Positions 8,038 through 18,863 are shown, numbered from the stretch's first letter. The stretch: DNA of 64,000 nt from Flavobacterium sp. (GCA_030151255.1 JASLED010000094.1:1-64000); one strand, 5' to 3'. The notes: a model not told the origin generated them from the sequence alone. Program-made: numbers and translations.

Positions 8038-11000
8038 TATTCTTTGCTAATTAAATTCTTGTGTTGAGCCAAATTTGGAGCTAACCAACGCTCTGCATTT
8101 TCAATGGATATATTTCGTCTTTTCGCATAACTATCAATTTGGTCTTGCTCAATTTTTCCTAAGCCAAAATATCTACTTTTTGCATTTGCAAAATAATAGC
8201 CCGATACAGCTGCAGTAGGATACATAGCATAGCTCTCCGTCAATGTTACTCCAATGTTTTCTTCTACTTTAAGTAATTTCCAAATGGTGCCTTTTTCCAA
8301 ATGGTCTGGACAAGCTGGATAGCCTGGCGCAGGTCGAATTCCTTGGTATTCTTCTTTGATTAAAGCATCATTATTTAACCTTTCATCAGTTGCATAACCC
8401 CAAAGTTCTGTACGTATTTTGTGATGTAAATATTCTGCAAAAGCTTCTGCTAAACGGTCAGCCAACGCTTTGACCATAATAGCATTGTAATCGTCCAACT
8501 CTTCTTCGTATTTTTTCGCAATTTCATCTACGCCAAATCCGGTAGATACACAAAACAATCCAATATAATCTTCTTGTGCTGTTTCTTTTGGTGCGATAAA
8601 ATCGGCTAAAGCAATATTCGGTGCTTTGCTACTTTTTAATGATTGCTGACGCAAGGTCAACAAGGTATCCAATACTTCACCTTCGGCATTATACACTTCA
8701 ATATCATCATCATTAACTTGATTGGCTGGAAAAATGCCTAAAATTCCTCTAGATTCAAACCAACGTTCGTTTACAATTTTGTCCAACATTTTTATAGCTT
8801 CAGCATATAATTGTGTGGCAGTTTCTCCTACAACTTCATCTTTTAATATCTGAGGAAATTTTCCAAATAATTGCCACGAACGAAAAAACGGAGACCAATC
8901 GATAAAGGATAATAATTCATATAATTCAACATTAATTATTTTTGTTCCAATGAAGTTGGGTTGATGAATTTTTTCTTCTTTCCAATTAATTTTAAATTTG
9001 TTGGCTCGTGCTTCGACTAACGTAACGTAACTTTTTTCTCTTGCTCTGCCTAAATAATCGCTGCGAAGTTTGTCGTATTCCGCGCGAAGGTTTTGTTTAA
9101 ATTCTTGTTGGATTTCTTTTTGCAACAATTGATTGGCAATGGTTACCGAGCGAGAAGCATCGTGTACGTGCACCACACAATTCTTGTATTCTGGAGCAAT
9201 TTTTACTGCTGTATGCATTCTCGAAGTGGTTGCACCACCAATCATAATCGGAATTTGGCTGTTGGTTTTTTCCAACTCTTTAGCCAAATGAACCATCTCA
9301 TCCAACGAAGGCGTGATTAATCCGCTTAAACCAATAATATCTGCTTGCTCTTTGATAGCGGTTTCAATTATTTTTTCGGGCGGAACCATTACCCCCAAAT
9401 CGATGATTTCGTAATTGTTACACGCCAATACTACGGCAACAATGTTTTTTCCAATATCGTGTACATCGCCGCGAACGGTGGCCATTACTATTTTACCTGC
9501 ATTACCTACAGCAGCACTGGCATTTTGTTTTTTACTTTCTTCGATAAAAGGTAGGAGATAGGCTACTGCTTTTTTCATCACTCGGGCTGATTTGACCACC
9601 TGAGGCAAAAACATTTTACCTGCACCAAATAAATCGCCCACTACATTCATTCCATTCATCAAATACTGCTCAATGACTTGTATCGGTTGAGGTACGCTTT
9701 GTCTGGCTTCTTCGGTATCTTCTACAATATGCGCTTCAATTCCTTTGACCAAAGCGTGGGTTAATCGCTCCTGAATTGTGCCCGAACGCCATTCTTCTAT
9801 TTTGGCTTCTTGATGATTCGGATTGTTTTCATTTTTGATGTTTTCGGCAAAATCCAACAAACGCTCTGTGGCATCTGCACGACGATTGAGCAATACATCT
9901 TCTACGTGTTCCATTAACTCTTTGTCCACTTCATCGTACACTTCCAACATTTCAGGATTTACAATTCCCATATTCATTCCGTGTTGAATGGCGTGATATA
10001 GAAAGGCTGCGTGCATCGCTTCTCTCACTTTATTGTTTCCTCTAAACGAAAAAGAAACGTTACTTACTCCACCGCTAACATTGGCATAAGGTAAATTTTC
10101 TCTGATCCATTTGGCCGCGTTGAAAAAGTCGAGCGCGTTGTTGTTGTGCTCTTCCATTCCTGTTGCAACTGGAAAAATATTCGGATCGAAGATGATATCT
10201 TGTGGCGCAAATTGCACTTGATTGACTAAAATATCATACGATCGTTGGCAAATTTCAATTCTACGCGCCAACGAATCGGCCTGTCCTTTTTCGTCAAAAG
10301 CCATTACTACTGCGGCTGCTCCGTAGCGCTTGATTAATTTAGCGTGATGAATAAAAGCTTCTTTGCCTTCTTTTAAACTAATTGAGTTAACGATAGATTT
10401 TCCTTGTACCACACGCAATCCTGCTTCGATGATTTCCCATTTAGAACTGTCAATCATAATCGGAACACGCGCAATATCCGGTTCAGACGCAATAAGGTTT
10501 AAAAAGTTGGTCATACAATGCACACCATCCAATAAACCTTCGTCCATATTAATGTCGATAATCTGTGCACCACCTTCAACTTGTTCTCTTGCGATAGCTA
10601 ACGCTTCGTCAAATTTTTCTTCTTTGATTAAGCGCAAGAATTTTCTCGATCCTGTAACATTGGTGCGTTCTCCTACATTAATGAAATTGGCTTCGGCAGT
10701 TACATACAACGGCTCTAAACCTGAAAGAGCAAGAACATTCTTTTGGTTGTTTTGTTTGGGTTGACGCGTAGCTGCATTTTTTTCAACCGCTTCTGCAATT
10801 AGTCGGATGTGCTCTGGTGTAGTACCACAACATCCACCGATGATTTGCACTAAGTTATTGCTCAAAAAACGATCGATTAACGATTGCATTTCTTGAGGCG
10901 ATTGGTCGTATTCGCCAAAAGCATTCGGCAAGCCTGCATTCGGATGCGCAGAAATACTTACAGCCGTATGTTGACTTAATTGTTTGATGTACGGTTCTAA

Positions 11001-11765
11001 TTGTTCTGCACCTAAAGCACAGTTAAAACCAATACTCAACAAAGGAATATGGGCAATGGCAATTAAAAAAGCTTCTACCGTTTGTCCTGACAACGTACGT
11101 CCTGAGGCATCTGTAATTGTACCTGATATCATAATGGGAATATCAATTCCTCTTTCTTCTCTAATTTCGTCAATGGCAAACAACGCTGCTTTGGCGTTTA
11201 ATGTATCGAAGATGGTTTCTACTAATAGTAAATCGCATCCTCCGTCCAATAAAGCTTCGGCTTGTTGTTTGTAGGCTACGCGTAATTCTTCAAACGTAAT
11301 CGCGCGATAACCTGGATTGTTTACATCTGGAGATAAGCTGGCTGTTTTGTTGGTTGGACCAATGGCTCCTGCTACAAAACGAGGTTTATTCGGATGCAAT
11401 AAAGCTACTTCATCAGCTACTTCTCTTGCAATTTTTGCCGATTGATAGTTGAGCTCATAAACTAAATCTTCCAAGTGATAATCGGCCATAGCAATGGTCG
11501 TACCCGAAAACGTATTGGTAGAAACAATATCGGCGCCTGCCAAAAAATATTGACGATGCACCTCTTTTACCGCTTCGGGCTGAGTGATGGACAACAAATC
11601 GTTATTTCCTTTTAAAGGATACGCAAAATTAGCAAAGCGCTCTCCTCTAAAATCTTCTTCAGAAAATTGATACGCCTGAAGCATCGTACCCATTGCTCCG
11701 TCAAGAACTAATGTTTTCTCTTGCAAAAGACTTCTAATATCTGTTGTTGTATTTGTTGCTGACAT
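8037..11765 (-). CDS. metH: Cobalamin-dependent methionine synthase
   Basis: A full-length 1242-residue MetH, transferring methyl from 5-methyl-THF through cobalamin to homocysteine. All four modules are visible: an N-terminal homocysteine domain with zinc ligands including Cys312 and Cys313 (GGCCGTT); the pterin domain beginning around FINVGERTNVTGSRKF; the cobalamin domain with the axial His769 in DVHDIGKN; and the C-terminal SAM-binding activation domain with RPAPGYPACPDH. The homocysteine and pterin halves are fused, as in E. coli. It lies between metZ and metF in the met operon. Confidence 0.97.
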   Translation of the reverse strand: MSATNTTTDIRSLLQEKTLVLDGAMGTMLQAYQFSEEDFRGERFANFAYPLKGNNDLLSITQPEAVKEVHRQYFLAGADIVSTNTFSGTTIAMADYHLEDLVYELNYQSAKIAREVADEVALLHPNKPRFVAGAIGPTNKTASLSPDVNNPGYRAITFEELRVAYKQQAEALLDGGCDLLLVETIFDTLNAKAALFAIDEIREERGIDIPIMISGTITDASGRTLSGQTVEAFLIAIAHIPLLSIGFNCALGAEQLEPYIKQLSQHTAVSISAHPNAGLPNAFGEYDQSPQEMQSLIDRFLSNNLVQIIGGCCGTTPEHIRLIAEAVEKNAATRQPKQNNQKNVLALSGLEPLYVTAEANFINVGERTNVTGSRKFLRLIKEEKFDEALAIAREQVEGGAQIIDINMDEGLLDGVHCMTNFLNLIASEPDIARVPIMIDSSKWEIIEAGLRVVQGKSIVNSISLKEGKEAFIHHAKLIKRYGAAAVVMAFDEKGQADSLARRIEICQRSYDILVNQVQFAPQDIIFDPNIFPVATGMEEHNNNALDFFNAAKWIRENLPYANVSGGVSNVSFSFRGNNKVREAMHAAFLYHAIQHGMNMGIVNPEMLEVYDEVDKELMEHVEDVLLNRRADATERLLDFAENIKNENNPNHQEAKIEEWRSGTIQERLTHALVKGIEAHIVEDTEEARQSVPQPIQVIEQYLMNGMNVVGDLFGAGKMFLPQVVKSARVMKKAVAYLLPFIEESKKQNASAAVGNAGKIVMATVRGDVHDIGKNIVAVVLACNNYEIIDLGVMVPPEKIIETAIKEQADIIGLSGLITPSLDEMVHLAKELEKTNSQIPIMIGGATTSRMHTAVKIAPEYKNCVVHVHDASRSVTIANQLLQKEIQQEFKQNLRAEYDKLRSDYLGRAREKSYVTLVEARANKFKINWKEEKIHQPNFIGTKIINVELYELLSFIDWSPFFRSWQLFGKFPQILKDEVVGETATQLYAEAIKMLDKIVNERWFESRGILGIFPANQVNDDDIEVYNAEGEVLDTLLTLRQQSLKSSKAPNIALADFIAPKETAQEDYIGLFCVSTGFGVDEIAKKYEEELDDYNAIMVKALADRLAEAFAEYLHHKIRTELWGYATDERLNNDALIKEEYQGIRPAPGYPACPDHLEKGTIWKLLKVEENIGVTLTESYAMYPTAAVSGYYFANAKSRYFGLGKIEQDQIDSYAKRRNISIENAERWLAPNLAQHKNLISKE

Positions 11766-11800
11766 AGTTTATGCTTTAATTATTAATAAGGGATTGGAAT

Positions 11801-13015
11801 TTATTGTGCACTTTGTTGTAAGGCTTGTTCCAAATCGCGAATAATATCTTTTGGGTTTTCTAATCCAACAGACAAACGGATAAGATTATCGGTAATACCT
11901 GTGGCTGCTTTTTCTTCTTGTGGCACTTTGCTGTGCGTAGTAGAAGCAGGGTGAGTAACAATGGTACGACTATCACCAAGATTGGCCGATTTGCTACACA
12001 AGGTTAATGCATTGAGAAAATTTCTTCCTGCATCAATTCCTCCTTTGATGCCAAATGCAATAATGTTTCCTCCTTGTTTCATTTGCTTTTTGGCAATTTC
12101 ATATTGCGGATGACTTGGCAAAAATGGATATTTGATAAATTCTACGGCAGGATGATTTTCTAAATATTCTGCAATAGTGAGCGCGTTTTCGCAATGTCTA
12201 TCTACACGAATGGTAAGGGTTTCTAAACTTTTGGATAATACCCAAGCGTTGAAGGGCGAAATACTTGTACCGATGGTTCGTGCAAAAAGATAAATTTTTT
12301 GTAGTAAATCTTTGTATCCAACGGCTACTCCTCCGCAAACTCTTCCTTGTCCGTCAATGAGCTTAGTGGCAGAATGTACCACAACGTGTGCGCCCAATGC
12401 AATAGGATTTTGTAAATAAGGAGTTGCAAAAGTATTATCTACAATAAAAATTAAGTTGTGTTTTTTGGCGATTTCTCCCAAAAAAGCTAAGTCTAAAATA
12501 TCTACACCAGGATTCGTTGGACTCTCTGCAAAGAGTATTTTAGTATTGGGTTGAATCAGTTTTTCTACTTCATAAACTTGATGGATATCGAAATAAGAAG
12601 TTGTTACTCCCCACTCAGGAAAAGTAGTACTCAACAATCCTCTGGTAGAGCCAAAAATATTGGTACAAGAAACAATGTGATCGCCCGTTTTCAACAACGG
12701 AAACAAACTGCAATACACGGCAGCCATTCCCGTAGCAAAGGCATAACCCGTTTCTGCTTGTTCAAACAAACAAATTTTCTCTACAAACTCTGAAGTATTT
12801 GGATTGGTAAAGCGAGTGTACGAATGTTGTTGTACTTCTTCGGCAAATACGGCGCGCATTGTTTCGGCATCGTCAAAGACAAAGCTCGAGGTTAAATACA
12901 ACGGCGTTGAATGTTCGTTGAACTGACTTCTTTCTGTTTGTGTGCGAATGGCTTGTGTTTGAATGCAACAGCCTTCTTCTGTATTTTTTGTACTCATTTT
13001 TGTATTCTTTTTCAC
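11801..13015 (-). CDS. metZ: O-acylhomoserine sulfhydrylase, MetZ-like (PLP, Cys/Met metabolism family)
   Basis: A 404-residue Cys/Met-metabolism PLP enzyme. The PLP lysine is Lys218 in HSATKLIDGQGR; the KxxDGQGR form is characteristic of O-succinylhomoserine sulfhydrylase MetZ. It would make homocysteine from sulfide and an activated homoserine. The neighbouring acyltransferase is MetX-like, so O-acetylhomoserine may be the real substrate. The start lies 4 bp after the thrA stop; a second in-frame ATG at 12997 is possible. One of three paralogous PLP genes in this operon. Confidence 0.85.
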   Translation of the reverse strand: MKKNTKMSTKNTEEGCCIQTQAIRTQTERSQFNEHSTPLYLTSSFVFDDAETMRAVFAEEVQQHSYTRFTNPNTSEFVEKICLFEQAETGYAFATGMAAVYCSLFPLLKTGDHIVSCTNIFGSTRGLLSTTFPEWGVTTSYFDIHQVYEVEKLIQPNTKILFAESPTNPGVDILDLAFLGEIAKKHNLIFIVDNTFATPYLQNPIALGAHVVVHSATKLIDGQGRVCGGVAVGYKDLLQKIYLFARTIGTSISPFNAWVLSKSLETLTIRVDRHCENALTIAEYLENHPAVEFIKYPFLPSHPQYEIAKKQMKQGGNIIAFGIKGGIDAGRNFLNALTLCSKSANLGDSRTIVTHPASTTHSKVPQEEKAATGITDNLIRLSVGLENPKDIIRDLEQALQQSAQ

Positions 13016-13018
13016 TTT

Positions 13019-15421
13019 TTATTTATTGGCTAATCGAAGAATGTCTCCAAAAACTCCTCTGGCAGTAACAGAAGCTCCTGCACCTGCGCCTTGAATGATG
13101 ATGGGATTGTCTCCGTAACTCTCAGTATAGATTTCGAAGATACTGTCCGAACCTTTTAATTGCCCTAAAGCCGAACTTGTTGGTACAGCAATTAGCTTTG
13201 TTTCCAATATACCTTTGTCGGTTTGTAAATCGCCAGACAATTCTCCTACATAGCGCAAAACGTGGTTTTCGGCTAATTCGCTTTTGATGGTTTCAAAGTA
13301 AGGGTTCAGCGCTTTCAAACTATTAAGGAAATCGTCCGTTGGAACTTGTTGTAATTCGGAAGGAATCAAATTTTGAATGTGTATTTCTTCGAATTCATTT
13401 TTTAAATCAAGTTCTCTTGCCAAAATCAATAGCTTTCTTCCTACATCGTTTCCTGATAAATCTTCTCTCGGATCTGGTTCGGTGTATCCTTTGGTAATGG
13501 CTTGTTGTAGAATTTCGCTAAATGGTTGATTTTCTACCGAATAATTGTTGAAAATAAAACTTAAACTACCCGAGAATACGCCTTTTATTTTGGTAATGTT
13601 TTCGCCTGATAAATGCAGTAATTTGATGGTGTCAATTAAAGGTAATCCTGCGCCAACATTGGTTTCGTATAAATATTCTTTGTGGTTTTTCTTTAGTGTT
13701 TCTCTCAGTTCGCTGTAAAATTGATAAGAAACTGTATTGGCAATTTTATTAGAGGATATCAAATCAAAACCATTTTCTACCAACGGAATATACGTTTGGA
13801 TAAATTCGCTCGAAGCCGTATTGTCAATAGCAATTAAATTTTCTAAATGATTGGCATTTGCATAATCAATTACTTCTTGTATGCTGTAAGCAACGCTGTT
13901 ATTTTTTACTTCTTCTCTCCAATGAGTTGAAATACCAGCATCGTTCAATACTACTTTTTTGGAGTTACCGATAGCGAAAATATTAAGGGCAATATTTTTC
14001 TTTTCTTGAATGGCCGCAGCAGAAGCTAAAACCTGATCGATTAACGTTCCACCAACCAATCCGTGGCCAAAAATGGCTAAGTTGATTTTCTTCGCAATAC
14101 CAAAAATTTGGCCGTGAATAACATTCAACGCTTTTTTGGTTTCTTCTTTCTTTACCACTAAGCTTACATTTTTACCTGTAACCGTGTTGTTGAAAAGAAT
14201 CGGAACAATTTTGTTTTTTACCAAAGCAGCATAAGGTTTGTCAAATGTGCTTAGATCTTGTCCGATAATAGAAATGACTGCAATGTCTCGAATGATCGAA
14301 ATATTGTTGACATCTTTGGTATAGAAATCATTTGAAAACTCTTTGTTAAGCGCTTCTTTAGCCAATTCGGCTTCTTGTGCTTCTACAATAAATCCCAATC
14401 CTCGTTCAGAAGCCCCTTGTGAAATCACACCAACGCTAATGTTCTCATTGGCCAAAGCTGTAAAAACACGCGCATCTATTCCTACAATTCCCAACAATCC
14501 TCTTCCTTCAAATTGAATAAGTGCTACGTCAGATTGTACGGATAAAGATTTGATTCCTTTGGCGGTGGGTTTGTTGGAAATCAAAGTGCCTTTGCTTTCA
14601 GGATTCAAGGTGTTTAAAATGCGCAGTGGAATATTGTTTTCTACCAAAGGCAAAATTGTTTTAGCGTGAAGAATAGAAGTACCGAAATTGGCCAACTCAT
14701 TGGCTTCGTCAAAATGCAATTCTTCTATTTTCTGAGCGCTTTTTACCCAATCTGGATTGGCCGTATAAATACCATCTACGTGCGTGTAATTTTGTAATTC
14801 TTCCGCACCGATAAAATTGGCCAAAAGCGCAGCCGAATAATTACTGCCATTTCTACCCAAAGTTGTGGTTTCTCCTTTTTCTGTTGCACCAATAAAACCG
14901 GTTACCACAGCAATGGTATCTTGTGGTAACGCAGCAAAAAAGGTTTGCGTTTTTTGCTTTGCAATTTCTTCCAAGGCTTGTGCGCTTCCAAAAGTAGCAT
15001 CGGTAATAAACAACGCGCGACTGTCAACAGCTAAGGCATTAATGCCTTGTTTTTTTAATTGAGCTGTTAATATTTTACTCGCAATAATTTCTCCTTGTGC
15101 TAAAACTTGATCTTTTATTTTTAGGTTGTAATCTTCAATCAATGAAACTCCTTCGTATAATTTACCCAATACGTCTAATTCTGTTTGAATATCTCCCAAT
15201 TGATGATACGCTCTTTGTTTAAAAGCCTCGAAAGCAGTCAAATAATCTTGTTTGTTTTTCGCTAAATCCAAGATTTGCTCTAAGGTATCCGTAGTATCAC
15301 CAATAGCTGAAACCACTATAGCAATAGGGCCTTCGTTTATTTTTGTTTGAATGATGCTAATAACATTGTCGAATGTTTGTCCTGAGGCAAGCGATTTACC
15401 TCCAAATTTTACTATTTTCAT
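13019..15421 (-). CDS. thrA: Bifunctional aspartokinase / homoserine dehydrogenase
   Basis: An 800-residue fusion covering the first and third steps from aspartate to homoserine. The kinase domain opens with KFGGKSLA (residues 5-12). ACT-type regulatory repeats lie around residues 300-440. The NAD-binding loop of homoserine dehydrogenase, GHGLVGGTL, is near residue 455. The N-terminal KFGGKS and overall length fit ThrA/MetL. Its position inside a methionine operon suggests a methionine-dedicated role like MetL, but amino-acid feedback cannot be read from sequence. It follows metX by 12 bp. Confidence 0.93.
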   Translation of the reverse strand: MKIVKFGGKSLASGQTFDNVISIIQTKINEGPIAIVVSAIGDTTDTLEQILDLAKNKQDYLTAFEAFKQRAYHQLGDIQTELDVLGKLYEGVSLIEDYNLKIKDQVLAQGEIIASKILTAQLKKQGINALAVDSRALFITDATFGSAQALEEIAKQKTQTFFAALPQDTIAVVTGFIGATEKGETTTLGRNGSNYSAALLANFIGAEELQNYTHVDGIYTANPDWVKSAQKIEELHFDEANELANFGTSILHAKTILPLVENNIPLRILNTLNPESKGTLISNKPTAKGIKSLSVQSDVALIQFEGRGLLGIVGIDARVFTALANENISVGVISQGASERGLGFIVEAQEAELAKEALNKEFSNDFYTKDVNNISIIRDIAVISIIGQDLSTFDKPYAALVKNKIVPILFNNTVTGKNVSLVVKKEETKKALNVIHGQIFGIAKKINLAIFGHGLVGGTLIDQVLASAAAIQEKKNIALNIFAIGNSKKVVLNDAGISTHWREEVKNNSVAYSIQEVIDYANANHLENLIAIDNTASSEFIQTYIPLVENGFDLISSNKIANTVSYQFYSELRETLKKNHKEYLYETNVGAGLPLIDTIKLLHLSGENITKIKGVFSGSLSFIFNNYSVENQPFSEILQQAITKGYTEPDPREDLSGNDVGRKLLILARELDLKNEFEEIHIQNLIPSELQQVPTDDFLNSLKALNPYFETIKSELAENHVLRYVGELSGDLQTDKGILETKLIAVPTSSALGQLKGSDSIFEIYTESYGDNPIIIQGAGAGASVTARGVFGDILRLANK

Positions 15422-15433
15422 CGCTGTTCGGTT

Positions 15434-16399
15434 TTAAAATAAAGGTTGTAATAATTGATTCAATTGTTTGTATTCCATCAAGAAAGCATCGTGTCCGTGA
15501 ATTGATTTTATTTCTTGATACGTAATGCGGTTGTTGTATGGTTTGATGCAATCTGCCGTTTGCTTTTGTTCGGCATTGATAAACATATAATCCGTATCAA
15601 CAGCAATGACGTGTATTGCAGCATTGGTGGTTTTAGCAAAAGCAATGAGCTGTGTTTCGTTGAGGTGCTGACCAATTGTTTTAAGCAAGTGATTCATTAC
15701 TAAATAAGCTTCCAATGCAAAGCGTTTTTGCAATGTTTTTCCGTGGTATTTTAACCAACTCTCCACTGTGTATTGCTGTTCTTCTTCCTTCCATTGTTGT
15801 TGAAATTTCTCTTGAAAAGAGACGGGTGTTCGATACAACAACATTGCGTGCATTCGAGCATCTTCTATCGGTTGGGAAGAATGATTCAATATATTATCTT
15901 GTACCAACACATTGCCAATCAACCAATCCGATGCTTTGTAATTCGTAGCAATTGGCACCAGATGTTCAATTGCATTGGGCGCTAAAAAAGCCATTTGCCA
16001 AGCAATACTTCCGCCCAAACTTCCACCAACAATAGCGTATAGTTGGGTAATATTGAGTGCGTGTAATCCTTTCCAAAATAAATGAGCCACTGTTAACGTG
16101 CAGATGTCTTGGTAGTTTTTGATTAAATGCGCAGGCTGCTGATCAAAGCCATTTCCCGGAATATCAAAAGCAATTACTGTGTATTTGTTTAAATCAATGA
16201 CTTGATTTTCGCCAACCAAACTTTTCCACCAACCATTCGCGCCTGCAACTTCACTATTTCCAGTAAGTGCGTGATTAATCAACACAATGGGAGCGGAGTG
16301 CAATGGCTTTCCAACTATTTGATACGTCAGGTAAAACGTTTGCTTTTTTCCGTTCGGCAATTGATAATCGGCAATGGTAAGTTGTTGTAAGTTGTTCAT
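15434..16399 (-). CDS. metX: Homoserine O-acyltransferase, MetX-like alpha/beta hydrolase fold
   Basis: A 321-residue alpha/beta-hydrolase-fold protein of the MetX family, which acylates homoserine, usually with acetyl-CoA. The oxyanion segment HALTGNSEVAG, the nucleophile Ser127 in VGGSLGGS, the acid in VDTDYMF and the His in IHGHDAFLME are all present. It is shorter than many MetX proteins of about 370 residues. It lies between the metB-like gene and thrA in the met operon, as expected for the enzyme supplying acylhomoserine to the three PLP enzymes. Confidence 0.88.
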   Translation of the reverse strand: MNNLQQLTIADYQLPNGKKQTFYLTYQIVGKPLHSAPIVLINHALTGNSEVAGANGWWKSLVGENQVIDLNKYTVIAFDIPGNGFDQQPAHLIKNYQDICTLTVAHLFWKGLHALNITQLYAIVGGSLGGSIAWQMAFLAPNAIEHLVPIATNYKASDWLIGNVLVQDNILNHSSQPIEDARMHAMLLYRTPVSFQEKFQQQWKEEEQQYTVESWLKYHGKTLQKRFALEAYLVMNHLLKTIGQHLNETQLIAFAKTTNAAIHVIAVDTDYMFINAEQKQTADCIKPYNNRITYQEIKSIHGHDAFLMEYKQLNQLLQPLF

Positions 16400-16414
16400 T
16401 ATTTGCTTTTCAAA

Positions 16415-17554
16415 TTATTGAGCTAATGCTTGTTGTAAATCGTTGATTAAATCTTCTGTTTCTTCTAATCCGATGGAAAGTCGAATAAAACTTTCTGTAA
16501 TTCCTGCTTGTATTTTTGTTGCTTTAGGAATCGATCCGTGGGACATTTCAAAGGGATAATTGCTTAAACTTTTGATACCACCCAAACCTTCTGTAAGTGT
16601 AAATAATTGAAGATTTTGAATCACTTTTAAGGCTGCTTCTTTGGTGTTTTCTTTTAAATCAAAACTGATGACTCCACCGAAATATTTTTGTTGCTTTTTG
16701 GCTAATTCGTGTCCTTCGTGCGTTGGTAATCCTGGATAATAAATCTTGTTTATTTTTGGATGTGTACTGAGGTATTCGGCAATTTTCAACGCATTTTCAG
16801 AATAACCTTTATAGCGCAAAAGCAAGGTTTCTATTCCTCTAATAGTTAAGAAACTATCAAACGGACTTAAAATAGCACCAGTAGAATTTTGATGGAATTT
16901 GATGGTTTTTCCTAATTCTTCCGTTTTGGTAATTACCAATCCCGCCACAACATCAGAATGTCCTGCTATATATTTGGTAGCACTATGCACAACAAGATCA
17001 GCCCCTAGATCTAATGGTTTTTGCGCAATAGGCGTAGCAAATGTGTTATCTACACACAACCAAACCTTGTGCTTTTTGGTAATTTGCGCAATAGCAGATA
17101 TATCTGAAATGCGAAGGGTTGGATTGGTTGGGCTTTCTACCCAAATGAGTTTAGTTTGTTGGTTAATCGATTGTTCTATGTTGGCTACATCAGTTGTATC
17201 TACATAATGAGTTTTTACTCCAAACTTGGCATATACTTCATTCAATAATCGAAAAGTTCCTCCATAAATATTGGCTACAGCAATTACTTCATCACCAGCG
17301 GCAAGTGTTTTGAATACAGCATCAATCGCTGCCAATCCACTTCCAAAGGCAAATCCGTTGCTACCGTTTTCCAATTTAGCAATCAGATTTTCCAAAACCT
17401 GACGCGTTGGATTATTGGTGCGCGTATAATCAAACCCTTTGTTTACCCCAGGTGCTTCTTGTGCAAAAGTGGTGGTTTGATAAATGGGTACAGCAATAGC
17501 TCCTGTATGCGGATCAATCGGAATATGTTGTAATATGTCAGTTTGTGTACTCAT
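16415..17554 (-). CDS. metB: Cystathionine gamma-synthase/lyase-like PLP enzyme
   Basis: A 379-residue member of the trans-sulfuration PLP family. The PLP lysine is Lys194 in HSATKYIAGHSD; the AGHSD continuation is typical of cystathionine gamma-synthase, gamma-lyase and beta-lyase. YTRTNNPTR binds the PLP phosphate of the partner subunit. Position in a biosynthetic operon favours a synthase joining acylhomoserine and cysteine, but lyase activity is possible. It begins 2 bp after the metY stop and is surely cotranscribed. The symbol is tentative. Confidence 0.75.
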   Translation of the reverse strand: MSTQTDILQHIPIDPHTGAIAVPIYQTTTFAQEAPGVNKGFDYTRTNNPTRQVLENLIAKLENGSNGFAFGSGLAAIDAVFKTLAAGDEVIAVANIYGGTFRLLNEVYAKFGVKTHYVDTTDVANIEQSINQQTKLIWVESPTNPTLRISDISAIAQITKKHKVWLCVDNTFATPIAQKPLDLGADLVVHSATKYIAGHSDVVAGLVITKTEELGKTIKFHQNSTGAILSPFDSFLTIRGIETLLLRYKGYSENALKIAEYLSTHPKINKIYYPGLPTHEGHELAKKQQKYFGGVISFDLKENTKEAALKVIQNLQLFTLTEGLGGIKSLSNYPFEMSHGSIPKATKIQAGITESFIRLSIGLEETEDLINDLQQALAQ

Positions 17555-17555
17555 C

Positions 17556-18830
17556 TTATAAAGTTTTAAATACGTTGTGTAAATCTTTTTTCAAATCTTC
17601 GATGTCTTCCAATCCTACCGATAAGCGAATTAAGTCTGGCGATACGCCTGTTGCTTTTTGTTCGCTTATTGTCAATTGTTGGTGCGTGGTTGAGGCAGGG
17701 TGAATAATTAATGATTTGGTATCTCCAATATTGGCTAAAAGCGAAAAAAGTTCTGTTTCGTTTACAACTTTTTTTGCCGCTTCATATCCTTTTTTCAATC
17801 CAAAAGTTACAACGCCACTTTGTCCTTTTGGCAAATATTCTTGTGCTAAATCGTAGTAAGGACTCGATTTTAATCCAGGATAATTTACCCACGCTACTTC
17901 TTCTTGCTTTTCTAACCATTCGGCTAATGCCAAGGCGTTTTCGCTGTGTTTGTTAATTCTCAAAGGCAACGTTTCTAAGCCTTGAATAATTTGAAATGCA
18001 TTGAACGGACTTAATGCGGCACCTAAATCTCTCAATCCTTCAATTCGTATTTTGGCAATAAAAGCAGCATTGCCCAATACTTGATGATAAATTAACCCGT
18101 GATAACCAGGAGAAGGCGTGGTGAACTCTGGGAATTTTCCACTCGACCAATCAAAGGTTCCAGCATCAATAATAGCTCCTCCTAATGATGTTCCATTTCC
18201 TGTGATGTATTTGGTTAAGGAATGAATAACAATATTTGCGCCGTGTGCAATTGGATTTAATAGAGCAGGAGAAGCCACTGTATTATCAACAATTAATGGA
18301 ATATGATATTGTTGTGCAATTTTGGCTACTGCTTTAATATTGATGATATCTAATTTTGGATTACCTAAGCTTTCAATGAAAATAGCTTTGGTGTTTTCTT
18401 GAATATTATGACTAAAGTTTTCTACGTTTGATGGGGCAACAAAAGTGGTATTGATGCCAAATCGAGGTAAAGTCACATTGAATAAATTATAAGTTCCTCC
18501 ATATAAACTGCTAGAAGAAACAATATGATCTCCTGCTTTCAGTAAAGTAAGAAAAGTTGTAGAAATAGCAGAAGCACCTGAAGCTGTAACAACTGCACCA
18601 ATTCCACCTTCTAAAGCTGCCAAGCGCTTTTCTAAAATATCATTAGTTGGATTATTTAAACGGGTATAGATATAAGCAGGAATTGATAAATTAAAAGCTC
18701 CTGCTGCGTGATCTGCATTTTCAAATACATAAGAGGATGTTTGATAAATAGGTACTGCTCTTGTGCCTGATGTTTGTTGAGCATTATGCCCTTCGTGTAA
18801 AGCTTGTGTTGAAAAATGTAATTGACTCAT
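17556..18830 (-). CDS. metY: O-acetylhomoserine sulfhydrylase
   Basis: A 424-residue PLP enzyme of the MetY type: O-acetylhomoserine plus sulfide gives homocysteine. It has the longer MetY framework, with YTRLNNPTNDILEKRLAALE near residues 51-70 and Lys207 in HSLTKYITGNGTSLGG as PLP lysine. It is the first structural gene of the met operon and lies behind a 300-bp leader that holds a Met-rich small ORF, an intrinsic terminator and a second hairpin. Direct sulfhydrylation here plus the MetB-like gene give two parallel routes to homocysteine. Confidence 0.92.
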   Translation of the reverse strand: MSQLHFSTQALHEGHNAQQTSGTRAVPIYQTSSYVFENADHAAGAFNLSIPAYIYTRLNNPTNDILEKRLAALEGGIGAVVTASGASAISTTFLTLLKAGDHIVSSSSLYGGTYNLFNVTLPRFGINTTFVAPSNVENFSHNIQENTKAIFIESLGNPKLDIINIKAVAKIAQQYHIPLIVDNTVASPALLNPIAHGANIVIHSLTKYITGNGTSLGGAIIDAGTFDWSSGKFPEFTTPSPGYHGLIYHQVLGNAAFIAKIRIEGLRDLGAALSPFNAFQIIQGLETLPLRINKHSENALALAEWLEKQEEVAWVNYPGLKSSPYYDLAQEYLPKGQSGVVTFGLKKGYEAAKKVVNETELFSLLANIGDTKSLIIHPASTTHQQLTISEQKATGVSPDLIRLSVGLEDIEDLKKDLHNVFKTL

Positions 18831-18863
18831 GATTTATATTTTGTTGATTAAATATTTTATTTT